A stretch of 64,000 bases of DNA from Verrucomicrobia bacterium SCGC AAA164-E04 (GTDB lineage: Bacteria > Verrucomicrobiota > Verrucomicrobiia > Limisphaerales > AAA164-E04). Position 1 is the stretch's first letter. Every line of letters starts with the position of its first letter. Below, piece by piece: positions 34,296 to 44,400 of this stretch. The notes under the pieces were generated by a model. The model was not told where the DNA came from, made no database searches, and saw nothing but the letters and a program-made list of their open reading frames with translations. The stretch is taken from positions 1 to 64,000 of the forward strand of contig KB911838.1 in NCBI GenBank assembly GCA_000383715.1. Reading direction: 5' to 3'. Position numbers and translations under genes: made by a program.

Positions 34296-36062
34296 ATGAA
34301 GCTCCAAGCATCCTTCCCTCTGCCTTTTCGTTTTTCATTTCTTTATCCGAATGCCTTCAGTGGTATCTTTTTTTCTTTCTTGCTCAGTTCACTGCCGCCT
34401 GTTTTCGCCGAGGATGTACCTTATCTATTTGAAAAAGATGTCATGATTCCCATGCGAGACGGAACACGTCTCGCAGCAAATATTTACAAGCCGAACGCCA
34501 AAGGGGCATTTCCAGTGATCCTCATGCGCACACCCTATGGAAAGCCAGGGGAACAGTGGGGCGAGGCCACTCGATACACTGTCGCTGGATTTGCCATGGT
34601 GGTTCAGGATTGTCGTGGCCGAGGCCTTTCCGAAGGCGAGTGGGATCCTTTCCGCCATGATCCCGACGATGGTTTTGATACTCAGGAATGGGTAGGGGGG
34701 CAATCGTGGTGTAACGGGAAAATCGGAACATCAGGAGGTTCTTATGTAGGTTGGACCCAATGGGCCTCAGTGGCACAAGGAAGTTCATACCTCAAGACGA
34801 TGGTTCCAACTGTGCCTTTCGGAAATGTGTTCAATGAACTTGCCTATGATGGTGGTGCCTATCAATTAGCTTTACTCATGGGGTGGGGAGCTGCGGTCGG
34901 TGGGGTTGCCATGGGGCCTGAGGACATGGCAAAGGCTTATGCTTTTCTCCCTTTGCGGGAATTTGGGAACCAGTTTAAACCCAAGGTGACCTACCTCAAC
35001 GATTGGATCAAACATCATCGGTATGATGAGTACTGGAGGCGACGTGGCATGGGGTATGATTTTTCAAAGGTAAAAGTTCCGGTTTTGAATATCGGAGGGT
35101 GGTTTGATATTTTTTCCAAGGCAACCATCGATCTGGTAGATCAGGTGCGTGCATCGTCTGACGATAAATTGGCCCGTCGAAATCAGTTTGTCGTCATGGG
35201 GCCCTGGGCCCATGGACCTGGAGGACGCAAAACAGGACAACTGGATTTCGGTGAATCGGCTCGACTCGACCCAGCTCAACTGCAGATGGAGTGGTTTCAA
35301 TATTGGTTGAGGGATAAGGAAACCGGTGTGGAAGATTGGCCGCCATACTATTTGTTTGTGATGGGGAGTAATCAATGGCGCGCTGAAAACGAATGGCCTT
35401 TGAGACGCACTCAATGGACGTCCTTTTACCTTCACAGTGATGGCAGAGCTGGGTCTGTCAGCAGTGATGGTCTGCTGGATACTCAAATGCCAGGGACCGA
35501 ATCCAGTGATGTTTATACCTATCACGGAGACCATCCTGTTCCCACCACAGGCGGTAACAATCTGGTTGGAGCGCCGATAGGTCCCATGGATCAAAACGAA
35601 GTCGAAAAACGTCCTGATGTGTTGACCTACACGACTCCACCCTTGGAAGAATCAATCGAAGTGACCGGTCCGGTCAAGATGACCCTGTTTGCGGCCAGTT
35701 CGGCGCGCGATACGGATTTTACAGCCAAGCTGGTGGATGTGCATCCTGACGGCAAGGCCTATAATCTTTGTGACGGTATTGTGCGCGCACGGTTTCGCAA
35801 TGGCATGGATCAGGCCATGTTGATCGAGCCTGGGAGTATCGTGGAATACGAACTAGATTTATGGGTCACCAGCAATGTGTTCCTGCGGGGGCACCGAATT
35901 CGGCTTGAAGTTTCGAGTAGCAATTTTCCAAGATATGATCGTAATCCCAATTCCGGCCTGCCCTTTGGAACGGATGTGAAGCTACTTCCCGCGCATCAGA
36001 CCATTTATCACGATGCCGCTCACCCTTCATATTTGAAGCTTCCTGTGATTCCTTCGGAATGA
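34296..36062 (+). CDS. Secreted CocE/NonD-family (X-Pro dipeptidyl-peptidase-like) hydrolase
   Basis: About 588 residues from ATG 34296, which has AAAGGTG upstream; the in-frame 34185 start adds 37 residues of no family likeness. After a signal peptide (cleavage near VFAEDV) comes an alpha/beta-hydrolase S15 domain: IPMRDGTRLAANIYKP, RTPYGKPG, QDCRGRGLSEG, nucleophile GTSGGSYVG and VMGPWAHGPGG with the likely catalytic His. The C-terminal part (TGPVKMTLFAASSARDTDFT, GHRIRLEVSSSNFPRYDRNP) is the jelly-roll domain of X-Pro peptidases and cocaine esterase. It hydrolyses esters, amides or proline peptides; which one cannot be told. Confidence 0.9.
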   Translation: MKLQASFPLPFRFSFLYPNAFSGIFFSFLLSSLPPVFAEDVPYLFEKDVMIPMRDGTRLAANIYKPNAKGAFPVILMRTPYGKPGEQWGEATRYTVAGFAMVVQDCRGRGLSEGEWDPFRHDPDDGFDTQEWVGGQSWCNGKIGTSGGSYVGWTQWASVAQGSSYLKTMVPTVPFGNVFNELAYDGGAYQLALLMGWGAAVGGVAMGPEDMAKAYAFLPLREFGNQFKPKVTYLNDWIKHHRYDEYWRRRGMGYDFSKVKVPVLNIGGWFDIFSKATIDLVDQVRASSDDKLARRNQFVVMGPWAHGPGGRKTGQLDFGESARLDPAQLQMEWFQYWLRDKETGVEDWPPYYLFVMGSNQWRAENEWPLRRTQWTSFYLHSDGRAGSVSSDGLLDTQMPGTESSDVYTYHGDHPVPTTGGNNLVGAPIGPMDQNEVEKRPDVLTYTTPPLEESIEVTGPVKMTLFAASSARDTDFTAKLVDVHPDGKAYNLCDGIVRARFRNGMDQAMLIEPGSIVEYELDLWVTSNVFLRGHRIRLEVSSSNFPRYDRNPNSGLPFGTDVKLLPAHQTIYHDAAHPSYLKLPVIPSE

Positions 36063-36135
36063 GTCTGGCTATTTCTGCTTAAGCCTATTATTGACTTGCG
36101 GACCTTTCAGGGTCAATCATGAGGCAGTATATATT

Positions 36136-36909
36136 ATGAGTACGTTAAAAGGAAAAATCGGTTTGGTTGCTGGAGTGGCCAATAAACGCTCGATTGCCTG
36201 GGCGATCGCAAAGGCGTGGAAAGATGCTGGTGCGAAATTGATCTTCACTTATCAGGGGGAACGTTTGAAGGACAACGTCGAACAGCTGGTGGGAACATTT
36301 GGTGAAGACACGTTGATGTTACCTTGTGATGTCAGTTCTGACCAACAGATCGATCAAGTTTTTGCGCAGATCAAGGAAAAATATGGCAAACTGGATCTGT
36401 TGCTGCATTCCATCGCATTCGCGCCCAAGGACGCACTCGAAGGGGATTTTCTGAGTACGAGTCGGGAAGCCTTTCGAGTAGCTCACGATGTGTCTGCCTA
36501 TTCATTGGTGGCTCTCTCACGCGGTGCGGCTCCCTTGATGACGGATGGAGGCAGCATTGTTGCCATGTCGTATTATGGAGCTGAAAAGGTGGTGCCTCAT
36601 TACAACGTCATGGGTGTTGCCAAGGCGTCACTGGAAGCATCCACGCGCTACCTTGCCTACGACCTTGGGCCGAAAAAAATTCGTGTCAATTGCATCAGTG
36701 CAGGGCCGATGAACACATTGGCGGCCCGAGGGATTTCCGGATTTGGAGCGATGCTCAAACATTATGAGGCCAATTCTCCCTTGAAACGCAATGTGCTCCC
36801 TGAAGAGCTGGGAGCTACGGGGACTTTCCTGGCTAGTGAAGGCTCTGCGTCCATCACTGGACAAGTTCTTTACGTGGACAGTGGTTATCAAATAATGGGT
36901 ATGTATTGA
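36136..36909 (+). CDS. fabI: Enoyl-[acyl-carrier-protein] reductase FabI
   Basis: FabI does the last reduction of each fatty acid elongation cycle with NADH. The 257-residue protein is a short-chain dehydrogenase relative with LVAGVANKRSIAWAIAKAW for NAD binding, the HSIAFAPKDALEG segment and the catalytic pair Tyr156 and Lys163 (PHYNVMGVAKASLE), at the same numbers as in E. coli FabI, plus Tyr146. I start at ATG 36136, with GAGG at 36121; the 36091 start adds unrelated residues. A hairpin terminator follows. It is the only fatty acid gene here. Confidence 0.96.
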   Translation: MSTLKGKIGLVAGVANKRSIAWAIAKAWKDAGAKLIFTYQGERLKDNVEQLVGTFGEDTLMLPCDVSSDQQIDQVFAQIKEKYGKLDLLLHSIAFAPKDALEGDFLSTSREAFRVAHDVSAYSLVALSRGAAPLMTDGGSIVAMSYYGAEKVVPHYNVMGVAKASLEASTRYLAYDLGPKKIRVNCISAGPMNTLAARGISGFGAMLKHYEANSPLKRNVLPEELGATGTFLASEGSASITGQVLYVDSGYQIMGMY

Positions 36910-36954
36910 GCCATGCCAGAGGTAGATTCCAAGTTTACAAACACTCTTTCAAAG

Positions 36955-36987
36955 CGCCATTTGCCTGATTAGGGTAGATGGCGTTTT
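36955..36987 (+). terminator. Probable terminator after fabI
   Basis: CGCCAT (36955-36960) pairs with ATGGCG (36978-36983), and the stem continues inward with wobble pairs (TTGCCT against AGGGTAG), followed by TTTT to 36987. Confidence 0.65.
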
Positions 36988-37125
36988 CCTTGTGAAATTC
37001 ATTCTGCTTTACCGATGTACGAGCGCAGCGGTTTTGTGACCAATAAACGCTTTCTGCGTGATCGGGTGTTCCATACTTTTCAATGGCTCATGTTGGATCT
37101 ACAAACGATCTCAATCCATTTTATC

Positions 37126-37665
37126 ATGAAACAAATAGTCCCAATTTTCCTTTTGCTGATTGCGTTTGCTGACGCCAGCGCTCAAGGCGTTATCCAATTA
37201 TCCAACATCAACAGAGGTGGGCTTGTGACCTTGAATGGTAAACCGGTAGGAATCGCATGGCGGGTATCATTTGCATTGCCTGATGGAACCTTGCTGGGCA
37301 GTCCCGGTAGTGTTTCCGGGGCGGGTTTGTTCTCATCAGGGCCCCGGATCATCGATGGTATTACGGGTAAGGTTGATTTGAGTGTCGCTGCATGGGATTC
37401 AAATGATCCATTTTTGAAGGGGGTTTCAGATCCTTTTTCAGTGACCCTTGGGAACATGGATAATCCTGCTTCCTTGCCCACGAACTTTTCAGGAGTGCAC
37501 ATCGCTATACCAGAACCTGGAACGCCAAGCCTTGCGGCATTGGGGATTTTGGCGAGCGTTTTTAATTTTCTCTATCGATCGAACACAAAGGTCTATCATG
37601 CCAATCGATCATCGATACCATTCTTATATCCTTATTACTCATTTTCTGAACCAACCCTTGTCTGA
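37126..37665 (+). CDS. PEP-CTERM protein with a C-terminal extension
   Basis: About 179 residues from ATG 37126 (MKQIVPIFLLLIAFADASAQG, a signal peptide). The in-frame start at 37015 would bury the signal. The body is Gly/Ser-rich without a known fold. A PEP-CTERM signal IPEPGTPSLAALGILASVFN is followed by LYRSN, where such proteins normally end. Here about 25 more residues follow, with several Tyr and Phe. This may be a lost stop codon or a genuine tail. It would be an exosortase substrate together with the protein at 521. Confidence 0.7.
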   Translation: MKQIVPIFLLLIAFADASAQGVIQLSNINRGGLVTLNGKPVGIAWRVSFALPDGTLLGSPGSVSGAGLFSSGPRIIDGITGKVDLSVAAWDSNDPFLKGVSDPFSVTLGNMDNPASLPTNFSGVHIAIPEPGTPSLAALGILASVFNFLYRSNTKVYHANRSSIPFLYPYYSFSEPTLV

Positions 37666-37846
37666 GGTCTCAAGTGACAGATATGACGGAATAATATACT
37701 TGAGCGAAAGCAAAAACTGTTATCCGCATCTTGTTCCCATATGTATTCAAAAAACAGGTATGTTGAGTGCTACTTGGAGTTGCGTTCCTTCGGTTTGAAG
37801 GTAACTCTTCTTTTACAAATTATGATTCACTAAAGATCAAATTTTT

Positions 37847-38854
37847 ATGAACATAAATCGTCTATCTATCGGGGGCGGCATCATCGGGTTCATGCTCGGA
37901 GTTGTTTTGCCTGTTGGCATGGGTGCTGCAGATTTAAATAGCAATTGGATCATCAAGCCTCATTTGTTTGAGTCGTTGACGGAGCCTCCCTGTTCTTATG
38001 TTTCCACTGAGAACCGAAAAGGGTTCGTCAAACCCGATGACAAAGTCATTGCCTGGCTGCGTGGGCCTCATAACGGGGGAACCATACCCTTGCGTCATTT
38101 CCTGTCTGGACCTCGTATCATCAATGATACTTATGGTCTCTTTTTTTATGATCCAGAAGGTGGATATGTGGCTTCTTATCAGAAAGATTATGGTTATGAA
38201 TTTTACGGTTGGCGTGATGGGGTAATGCTCGTCCGAGATAAGGAATGCACTATCTGGTCGGCTCTGAGCGGCAGAGCCTTGGAAGGGCCGGAAAAAGGTC
38301 AACAATTAAAGCGAGTCCCTTCCGCTCCGACGACATGGGGCCATTGGCTCATGCTTCATCCTGAATCCACGGCGTATAATCTTTTTGAAGGTGATACATA
38401 TTCTGAGGTCAAACTGCCAGCGGTGGATCATTGGCAAGTGCGTGCTACAGCCAGGACAGCTGAGATCACCGAAGATCTGGTCATTGGGGTTGAGGGTTCT
38501 GATTCCAGCCGTGCCTATCCCTTGCCTCTGCGCAAAGAGCGTGTTTGTTATAACGATGTGCTTGATAATATGCCCATAACCGTTTTCTGGTATGGTCCAA
38601 CACAGTCGGGTGTCGCATGGAAACGGATGATCAATGGCAAGCTTCTCACCTTTCGAGCAGATGCGGTTGCGCCTGAAACGGCTCCTTTCATGGATAACGA
38701 AACAAACAGTCGCTGGACATTGGCAGGTCGTGCCGTGGATGGGCCCATGCGTGGGACGGAACTGGAATGGATTTCCAGTATTCAATGCCGCGATGATGCC
38801 TGGAAAGTCGAGTATCCCGAAACTTCCTGGTTCAAACCTGATACCCAACCATGA
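37847..38854 (+). CDS. Secreted protein with two tandem DUF3179-like units
   Basis: A 335-residue exported protein; the signal ends near MGAAD. Residues from about 215 to the end show the DUF3179 pattern: AYPLPLRKERVCYND, then KRMINGKLLTFRAD, FMDNETNSRWTLAGRAVDGP and a Trp-rich end. The first half carries a second, degenerate copy: VIAWLRGPHNGGTIPLRHF, ECTIWSALSGRALEGPEKG and TTWGHWLMLHPES. The Cys-Pro-Leu motif usual in DUF3179 is replaced by FWYGPT. The function of DUF3179 is unknown. Its stop overlaps the next start (ATGA), which ties it to the glycosidase-like protein. Confidence 0.75.
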   Translation: MNINRLSIGGGIIGFMLGVVLPVGMGAADLNSNWIIKPHLFESLTEPPCSYVSTENRKGFVKPDDKVIAWLRGPHNGGTIPLRHFLSGPRIINDTYGLFFYDPEGGYVASYQKDYGYEFYGWRDGVMLVRDKECTIWSALSGRALEGPEKGQQLKRVPSAPTTWGHWLMLHPESTAYNLFEGDTYSEVKLPAVDHWQVRATARTAEITEDLVIGVEGSDSSRAYPLPLRKERVCYNDVLDNMPITVFWYGPTQSGVAWKRMINGKLLTFRADAVAPETAPFMDNETNSRWTLAGRAVDGPMRGTELEWISSIQCRDDAWKVEYPETSWFKPDTQP

Positions 38855-39948
38855 GGATGACGCTCCTTAGTAAATCAGCACTTGGGTGCTTGATCCTTTG
38901 CGCCTGCTTCCATGTGCTTGCTAATGATGTCCCTTTCCGGGCTTGGCTGATTGATGCTGATGACTTGGCAACATTGGATGTTGATGAGATCAATCGTCAA
39001 CATGTCCAACAGCTGATCCTTTCGATTCAGCAGGCACCCGATGCCCAGCAGGTGGTTGACGTCAAACGGTATCAGGAAAGTGGCATCAGTATCTGGTATT
39101 GGATTGAAGTAGCGCGTGATGCTGAACTGGCGACAAGTCACCCGGAGTGGATGGCCAGTATCCAGGGGCATCCTGAATGGCGACGATTCCATGCGAACTT
39201 CCCCAAGGAGAGGGATCATCAAATGGTCAAGGTCTTTCCATGGGTGCCGATTTTTTATCGAGGTGCGTTCGAAGCACAGGCAAGCAAGGTTCAAAAACTA
39301 CTCAAAACCTGGCCTGCGTCAAAGGGCGTGTTTTTGAATGACCTTCAGGGCGCTCCATCTGCTTGTGGATGTGGGCATCCGCTCTGTCGTTGGACCACCG
39401 ATTATGGGCCGAAAAAAACAGCCGAAGTCCTCGGTCACGATACTCCCGCTCGATTTGTTCAGCAGATCCAAAAAGCTTTTCCACATTTGGAATGCATTCC
39501 TGTATGGACGTCTGAATGTGAAGCGCATGACAAGGATGGCTGGTGCGCAGGTGTAGGGTGCTATGGTGGGGCATGCTGGCGGGAGTGGTCCAAACAATTA
39601 GAACCCCTGTCAAAACAATGCGCACGGTTGGGTGCCCTGCTCACATACAAGGATCTGGGGCGGGATCTGGATCATTACAACGAAACGGCAGGATGGGTTT
39701 CATCGGCGATCAGCAGTTTTCAAACCGAGATGAAACGTTATGATCGGTCGAGCGTTGAAGCCAGGCGACTCATCACAGTGCTTCAGGGTTGGGAAGTATC
39801 TCGAGAGGAATTGGCGGCCCAGATCAGGCAATCCACACAGTCGGGATCAGGCGGATACGTGATTGCCAAAACACCTGTTCTCAGCCAATGGGAGCCTCGC
39901 TTGGTTTCCTTGGATGTGCTCAGGCAATCACAACTGGAAACGCGTTGA
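38851..39948 (+). CDS. Secreted glycosidase-like protein of unknown function
   Basis: A 365-residue exported protein; the signal MRMTLLSKSALGCLILCACF ends near VLAND. The pattern of short hydrophobic strands, each followed by a helix (FRAWLIDADDL, SIWYWIEVARD, GVFLNDLQGAP, LECIPVWTSECE, GALLTYKDLG, RLITVLQGWEV, GGYVIAKTPVL), suggests a TIM barrel like glycoside hydrolases. A Cys cluster CGCGHPLC and further Cys near DGWCAGVGCYGGACW could form disulfides or bind metal. I recognise no named family. It overlaps the DUF3179 gene by four bases. Confidence 0.55.
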   Translation: MRMTLLSKSALGCLILCACFHVLANDVPFRAWLIDADDLATLDVDEINRQHVQQLILSIQQAPDAQQVVDVKRYQESGISIWYWIEVARDAELATSHPEWMASIQGHPEWRRFHANFPKERDHQMVKVFPWVPIFYRGAFEAQASKVQKLLKTWPASKGVFLNDLQGAPSACGCGHPLCRWTTDYGPKKTAEVLGHDTPARFVQQIQKAFPHLECIPVWTSECEAHDKDGWCAGVGCYGGACWREWSKQLEPLSKQCARLGALLTYKDLGRDLDHYNETAGWVSSAISSFQTEMKRYDRSSVEARRLITVLQGWEVSREELAAQIRQSTQSGSGGYVIAKTPVLSQWEPRLVSLDVLRQSQLETR

Positions 39949-40037
39949 ATCGTTGAGTCACGCCAAGTAAATCCGCAGAGAAATACACGCATCTTTCATT
40001 TTATTTTTTAGTAGAAGCCGATTAGGCTGTCGTGATC

Positions 40038-41396
40038 ATGTTTCAAATTACCACACAGCCTACGCAATGGTTCTCACTCAAGATCTGCCTTTTGGCCATT
40101 TTAGTTTCAGGTTTTCATTTTTCTCAAGCGGCGGATTGGCCGCAGTGGATGGGGCCTGATCGTGCCAGTATCTGGCAGGAGGACGGAATTGTTGAATCGT
40201 TTCCTGAGAGCGGGCTCAAACGTATCTGGCGTGTCAAAGTAGGGCTTGGTTATTCAGGGCCAGCCGTGGCTGATGGAAAGGTTTATCTTTTCGACTACGT
40301 CAAAAAAGAGGGGCAGCTGAAAAATAATCCCAGTGGTAAAAACCTGCTGGAGGGTCGCGAACGCTTGCTTTGTCTGGATGCTGCGACAGGTGCCACTGAG
40401 TGGGTATACGATTATCTACAATACTACAATCTATCCTACGCGGCTGGTCCGCGCAGCACGCCCACGGTGCATCAGGACAAAGTTTATATTCTTGGCGCCG
40501 AGGGGCGATTGAGTTGCTTGTCTGCGAAAGATGGAAAGCTGATTTGGCACAAGGATTTCAAAAAGGAGTATGACATTGAGACGCCGATCTGGGGCTTTTC
40601 GAGTCATCCTCTGGCCAAAGGGGATACTCTCTACAGCTTGGTAGGAGGAGAGGGGAGTGTCTTAGTGGCTTTTGATGCGGATACGGGGGATGAAAAATGG
40701 CGTGCCCTGTCGGCTCCGGAACCTGGTTACGGTCCTCCAACCTGGATTGAGCACGGAGGTGTTTCGCAGTTGCTCATTTGGCACCCCGAATCATTGAACA
40801 GTCTCAATCCAAAAACAGGCGAATCTCATTGGTCCATCCCTCTGAAACCTGGCTACAACCTCTCCATCGCGGCTCCAAGATTATATGAAGATTCCTTATT
40901 TGTCAGTGCCATTGGAAATGTCGGGGCGATGATTGAGTTGGACCCTCTCAAGCCCGGTGCCAGGATTGCCTGGAGGGGAAATGCTCGGAATGCTCTTTAC
41001 TCCGTTAATGTGACTCCCTTTATCGAAGACGGTGTTATCTATGGTTGCGATGTTGAGTCCAGTTCATTCATGGCGGTGCGACTTGAAGATGGAAAACGCC
41101 TCTGGGCAACGCATCAGCCTACGATTGGTGAGGGGAATTCAGGGCGCCATGGGACTGCCTTTGTCGTCCAACATGAAGACCGCTATTTTCTTTTCAGCGA
41201 AACAGGGGATTTGATCCTTGCCCGGCTCACACCTGAATCATATCACGAAATCAGCCGGGCCCATCTTCTGGATCCGACCAATGAAGCGTTCGGGCGTGAT
41301 GTTGTCTGGAGCCATCCCGCATTTGCACACCAGAATATTTATGTTCGAAATGACAAAGAGATTGTTTGTGTGAGTCTTGCAAAAAAGGATTATTAA
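40038..41396 (+). CDS. Secreted PQQ-type beta-propeller protein
   Basis: About 452 residues from ATG 40038 (GTG 40032 is an alternative). A signal peptide ending near SQAAD is followed by the family start WPQWMGPDRASIWQ and a propeller with blades such as LLCLDAATGATEWVYDY, LSCLSAKDGKLIWHKDF, LVAFDADTGDEKWRAL and SLNPKTGESHWSI. It is related to, but clearly different from, the propeller at 19037. It precedes the double-UnbV gene by about 70 bases on the same strand. A binding or scaffold role is more likely than catalysis. Confidence 0.87.
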   Translation: MFQITTQPTQWFSLKICLLAILVSGFHFSQAADWPQWMGPDRASIWQEDGIVESFPESGLKRIWRVKVGLGYSGPAVADGKVYLFDYVKKEGQLKNNPSGKNLLEGRERLLCLDAATGATEWVYDYLQYYNLSYAAGPRSTPTVHQDKVYILGAEGRLSCLSAKDGKLIWHKDFKKEYDIETPIWGFSSHPLAKGDTLYSLVGGEGSVLVAFDADTGDEKWRALSAPEPGYGPPTWIEHGGVSQLLIWHPESLNSLNPKTGESHWSIPLKPGYNLSIAAPRLYEDSLFVSAIGNVGAMIELDPLKPGARIAWRGNARNALYSVNVTPFIEDGVIYGCDVESSSFMAVRLEDGKRLWATHQPTIGEGNSGRHGTAFVVQHEDRYFLFSETGDLILARLTPESYHEISRAHLLDPTNEAFGRDVVWSHPAFAHQNIYVRNDKEIVCVSLAKKDY

Positions 41397-41465
41397 TCAT
41401 TGGTGTCATACCAAGTTAAGGGAATTTTATGCTCCGTTTTTAAAAGTGGCGAATACTTGGTGAAA

Positions 41466-44400
41466 ATGTCTTTTCATGTCCTGAATCGAAGTTTCCGGGG
41501 TGTTTTCCTCTGTCTTGTTCTTTCCTGTATGTCAGGGTTGTCTGCGGAGAAATATCAAGTCGAAGTAACACCCTTAAAAGCTGCAGGTGATCAAGGTCCT
41601 GGCTTTACCTTGATGAATGCCGTGGAAACACAGGTCTCCTTTCGTAATGACCTGGATCCTCGGAAAGGCGCAGCCAATCGTGTTTTGTTCAATGGCTCTG
41701 GCATTGCAGTGGGTGATTGGGATAATGACGGACTCCCTGATTTGTTTTTTTGTGGAATCGATTCGCCCAATCACCTTTATCGAAATCTCGGTCAATGGAA
41801 GTTTGAGAAAGTATCGATTCCTCCTTCACTTCAAAACCCAGGGGCTCCTTGCCGTGGTGCTGTCTTCGCTGATTTAAACGGTGACAGATATCTTGATTTA
41901 ATCGTGAGTACCGTTGGGATGGGAGTGCGATCGTTTTTCAACCAGGGTGGACTCGCGTTTGAAGATGCAACGCAAAAGGCCGGCACCGGATCTGAATTCG
42001 GGGCAACAAGCATGGCGCTGGCAGACGTCGATGGAAATGGTACCCTTGATCTTTATGTCGCAAATTACCGTTCCAATGATATTCGTGATCAAGCGCGGGT
42101 GCCAGTCAGGCGGGTGAGGGGGAAGTTGATGCCGTCCGAAGAGTTGAGTAAACGGATTTTTATTCATGGGGGGCAAATTCATGAATATGGCGAGCCTGAT
42201 ATTCTATACCTCAACAATGGTTCAGGGAAAATGACACCTGTGGATTGGACCTCAGGTGCTTTTCGTGAGAATGGGCAGGCTTTGAAAGCGGCGCCCAAGG
42301 ATTGGGGCTTGTCCGCAATGTTCAGGGATTTGAATGGAGATGGTCACGTCGATTTGTATGTTTGCAACGATTATTGGACTCCTGACAGGATATGGATCAA
42401 TGATGGTCAGGGAGGTTTTGACGCACTTTCCGGTGAGGCTTTGAATATCACTTCACTGAGTTCAATGGGAGTAGATGGAGCGGATTTAAACCGGGACGGA
42501 CATGTGGATCTATTCGTGGTTGATATGCTCAGTCGTGATCCTGTTCTGAGGAAAAGGCAGCAACCTGCCGAGAGTATGGTTGGTGGCATACCATCATTGA
42601 ACGGTCCAAGACTTCAATTACCATACAATACCTTGTTCATGGGAAATGGTAAGGGCGCATTCACCGAAACCTCGCATTTTGCCGGTTTGGAGGCATCGGA
42701 TTGGTCCTGGTGTCCGATTTTCATGGATGCCGATCTGGATGGGATGGATGATGTGCTTATCTCGGCAGGTTACCCCCACGACATGCAAGATTCCGATACC
42801 CTTCGCCTGATTCAATCGCGTCAGCATTCATGGGATCGTTACTCCACCGACGCTGCCCGGCAGAAGGCATTTACGGATGAAATGATGCAACATATTGAAC
42901 TTTATCCCAAACTTGAAATGCCGGTTGTGGCTTATCGTGGCAAAGGTAACGGCACGTTTGAAGAAGTGACTCATCTCTGGGGGACAGGAAAGAAGGGGAT
43001 CCATCAGGGATTTGCTGTTGGCGATCTGGACGGAGATGGTGATTGGGATCTGGTGCTCAACTGTTTGAATGGGTCTGCACGTTTATTTCGTAATGATGCC
43101 TCCAATGATCGAGTGGTTATCCGGCTTAAAGGGAGCCCCTCCAACACCCAGGCCATCGGTAGCAAAATGGTAATCAATGAAGGCAAGTCGAACAGTGCGA
43201 CGAGATCCATTGTATCGGGCGGTCGGTATCTGTCAGGCGGGGATACCGAGCAAGTTTTTGCAATGCTATCATCGAAAAAAGCATCAACCTTGACGGTTGT
43301 CTGGCCCGATGGAACATCTTCATTCTTGGAGGACCTCAAACGTAACCATCGTTATACCGTTCATCAACCAGAAGCATCAGATAGATTGAGCGATCTGGTG
43401 GATGTTCCAACGGATCAAGCCGCCCTCATTCCTCTGTTTCGTGATGCCTCATTGAAGTTGAGTCATACTTCCAGATCCGCCTTTTCCGATGACTTCGCCA
43501 AGCAACCATTACTTTCCTACGCATTGAGTCATCATGGACCCGGCGTGATCTGCATGGACGTCAATGGAGATACAATCACAGATATCTTGATTGGAGGTGA
43601 AAAAGGTCAGCATCCAACATTGCACATAGGCAAAGGAGATGTCGAATTTGAGACCAAAGAACTCGACTTTCGATTGATCAATGATTCCTCAGGGATGCTT
43701 GGGATGCCTGTGCCCGGAAATCGAATACATTTGTTTCTAGCACAAACCGGCTATGAGGCAATCAGGCAGCCAGCCCTGATGGAGTTGAATCTGAAGGGGC
43801 AGCACCGAAGCCTGTTTTCCAACGCGCTCACTGGTGTTGGGCCGATGGTTGCAGGTCCCTTGAATGGTCAAGGTAGTTTGACTGTTTTCATGGGAGGGAC
43901 ATATATCAGCCGTCAATATCCGTTGTCACATCCTTCGCAATTGATACACCAGGATGCAAACGGGTGGCGAATTGATTCAGTCCATGAAGATTTGCTGCGT
44001 TCCATTCAGCGATCCAGAGGTGCTGTTTGGAGTGATCTCAATGGAGATGGGTTTGCCGAATTGATCATTACAACAGAATGGGGGCTTGTCAGAGTGCTGC
44101 AAAATACAAGAGGCAAGCTGGAGGATCGAACCCATGCGTGGGGTTTGGGTGCGCACACGGGATTATGGGGAGGGGTTGTTTCAGGTGACATGGACGGGAA
44201 TGGTTTTCCTGATTTGATCGTAGGTAACTGGGGGAGAAACAGTGACTGGCAGGCAACGGGGAAATCTCCATTAAATATGTATCATGGGGATATTCTCAAG
44301 ACGGGTGTTCGCGAAATTATTGAAAGCGAATATCACCCGCAAAAGCTTATCTCTCCCAAGCGTTACCTGTCCGAACTGGGAGCTCAATTACCGTTTCTTT

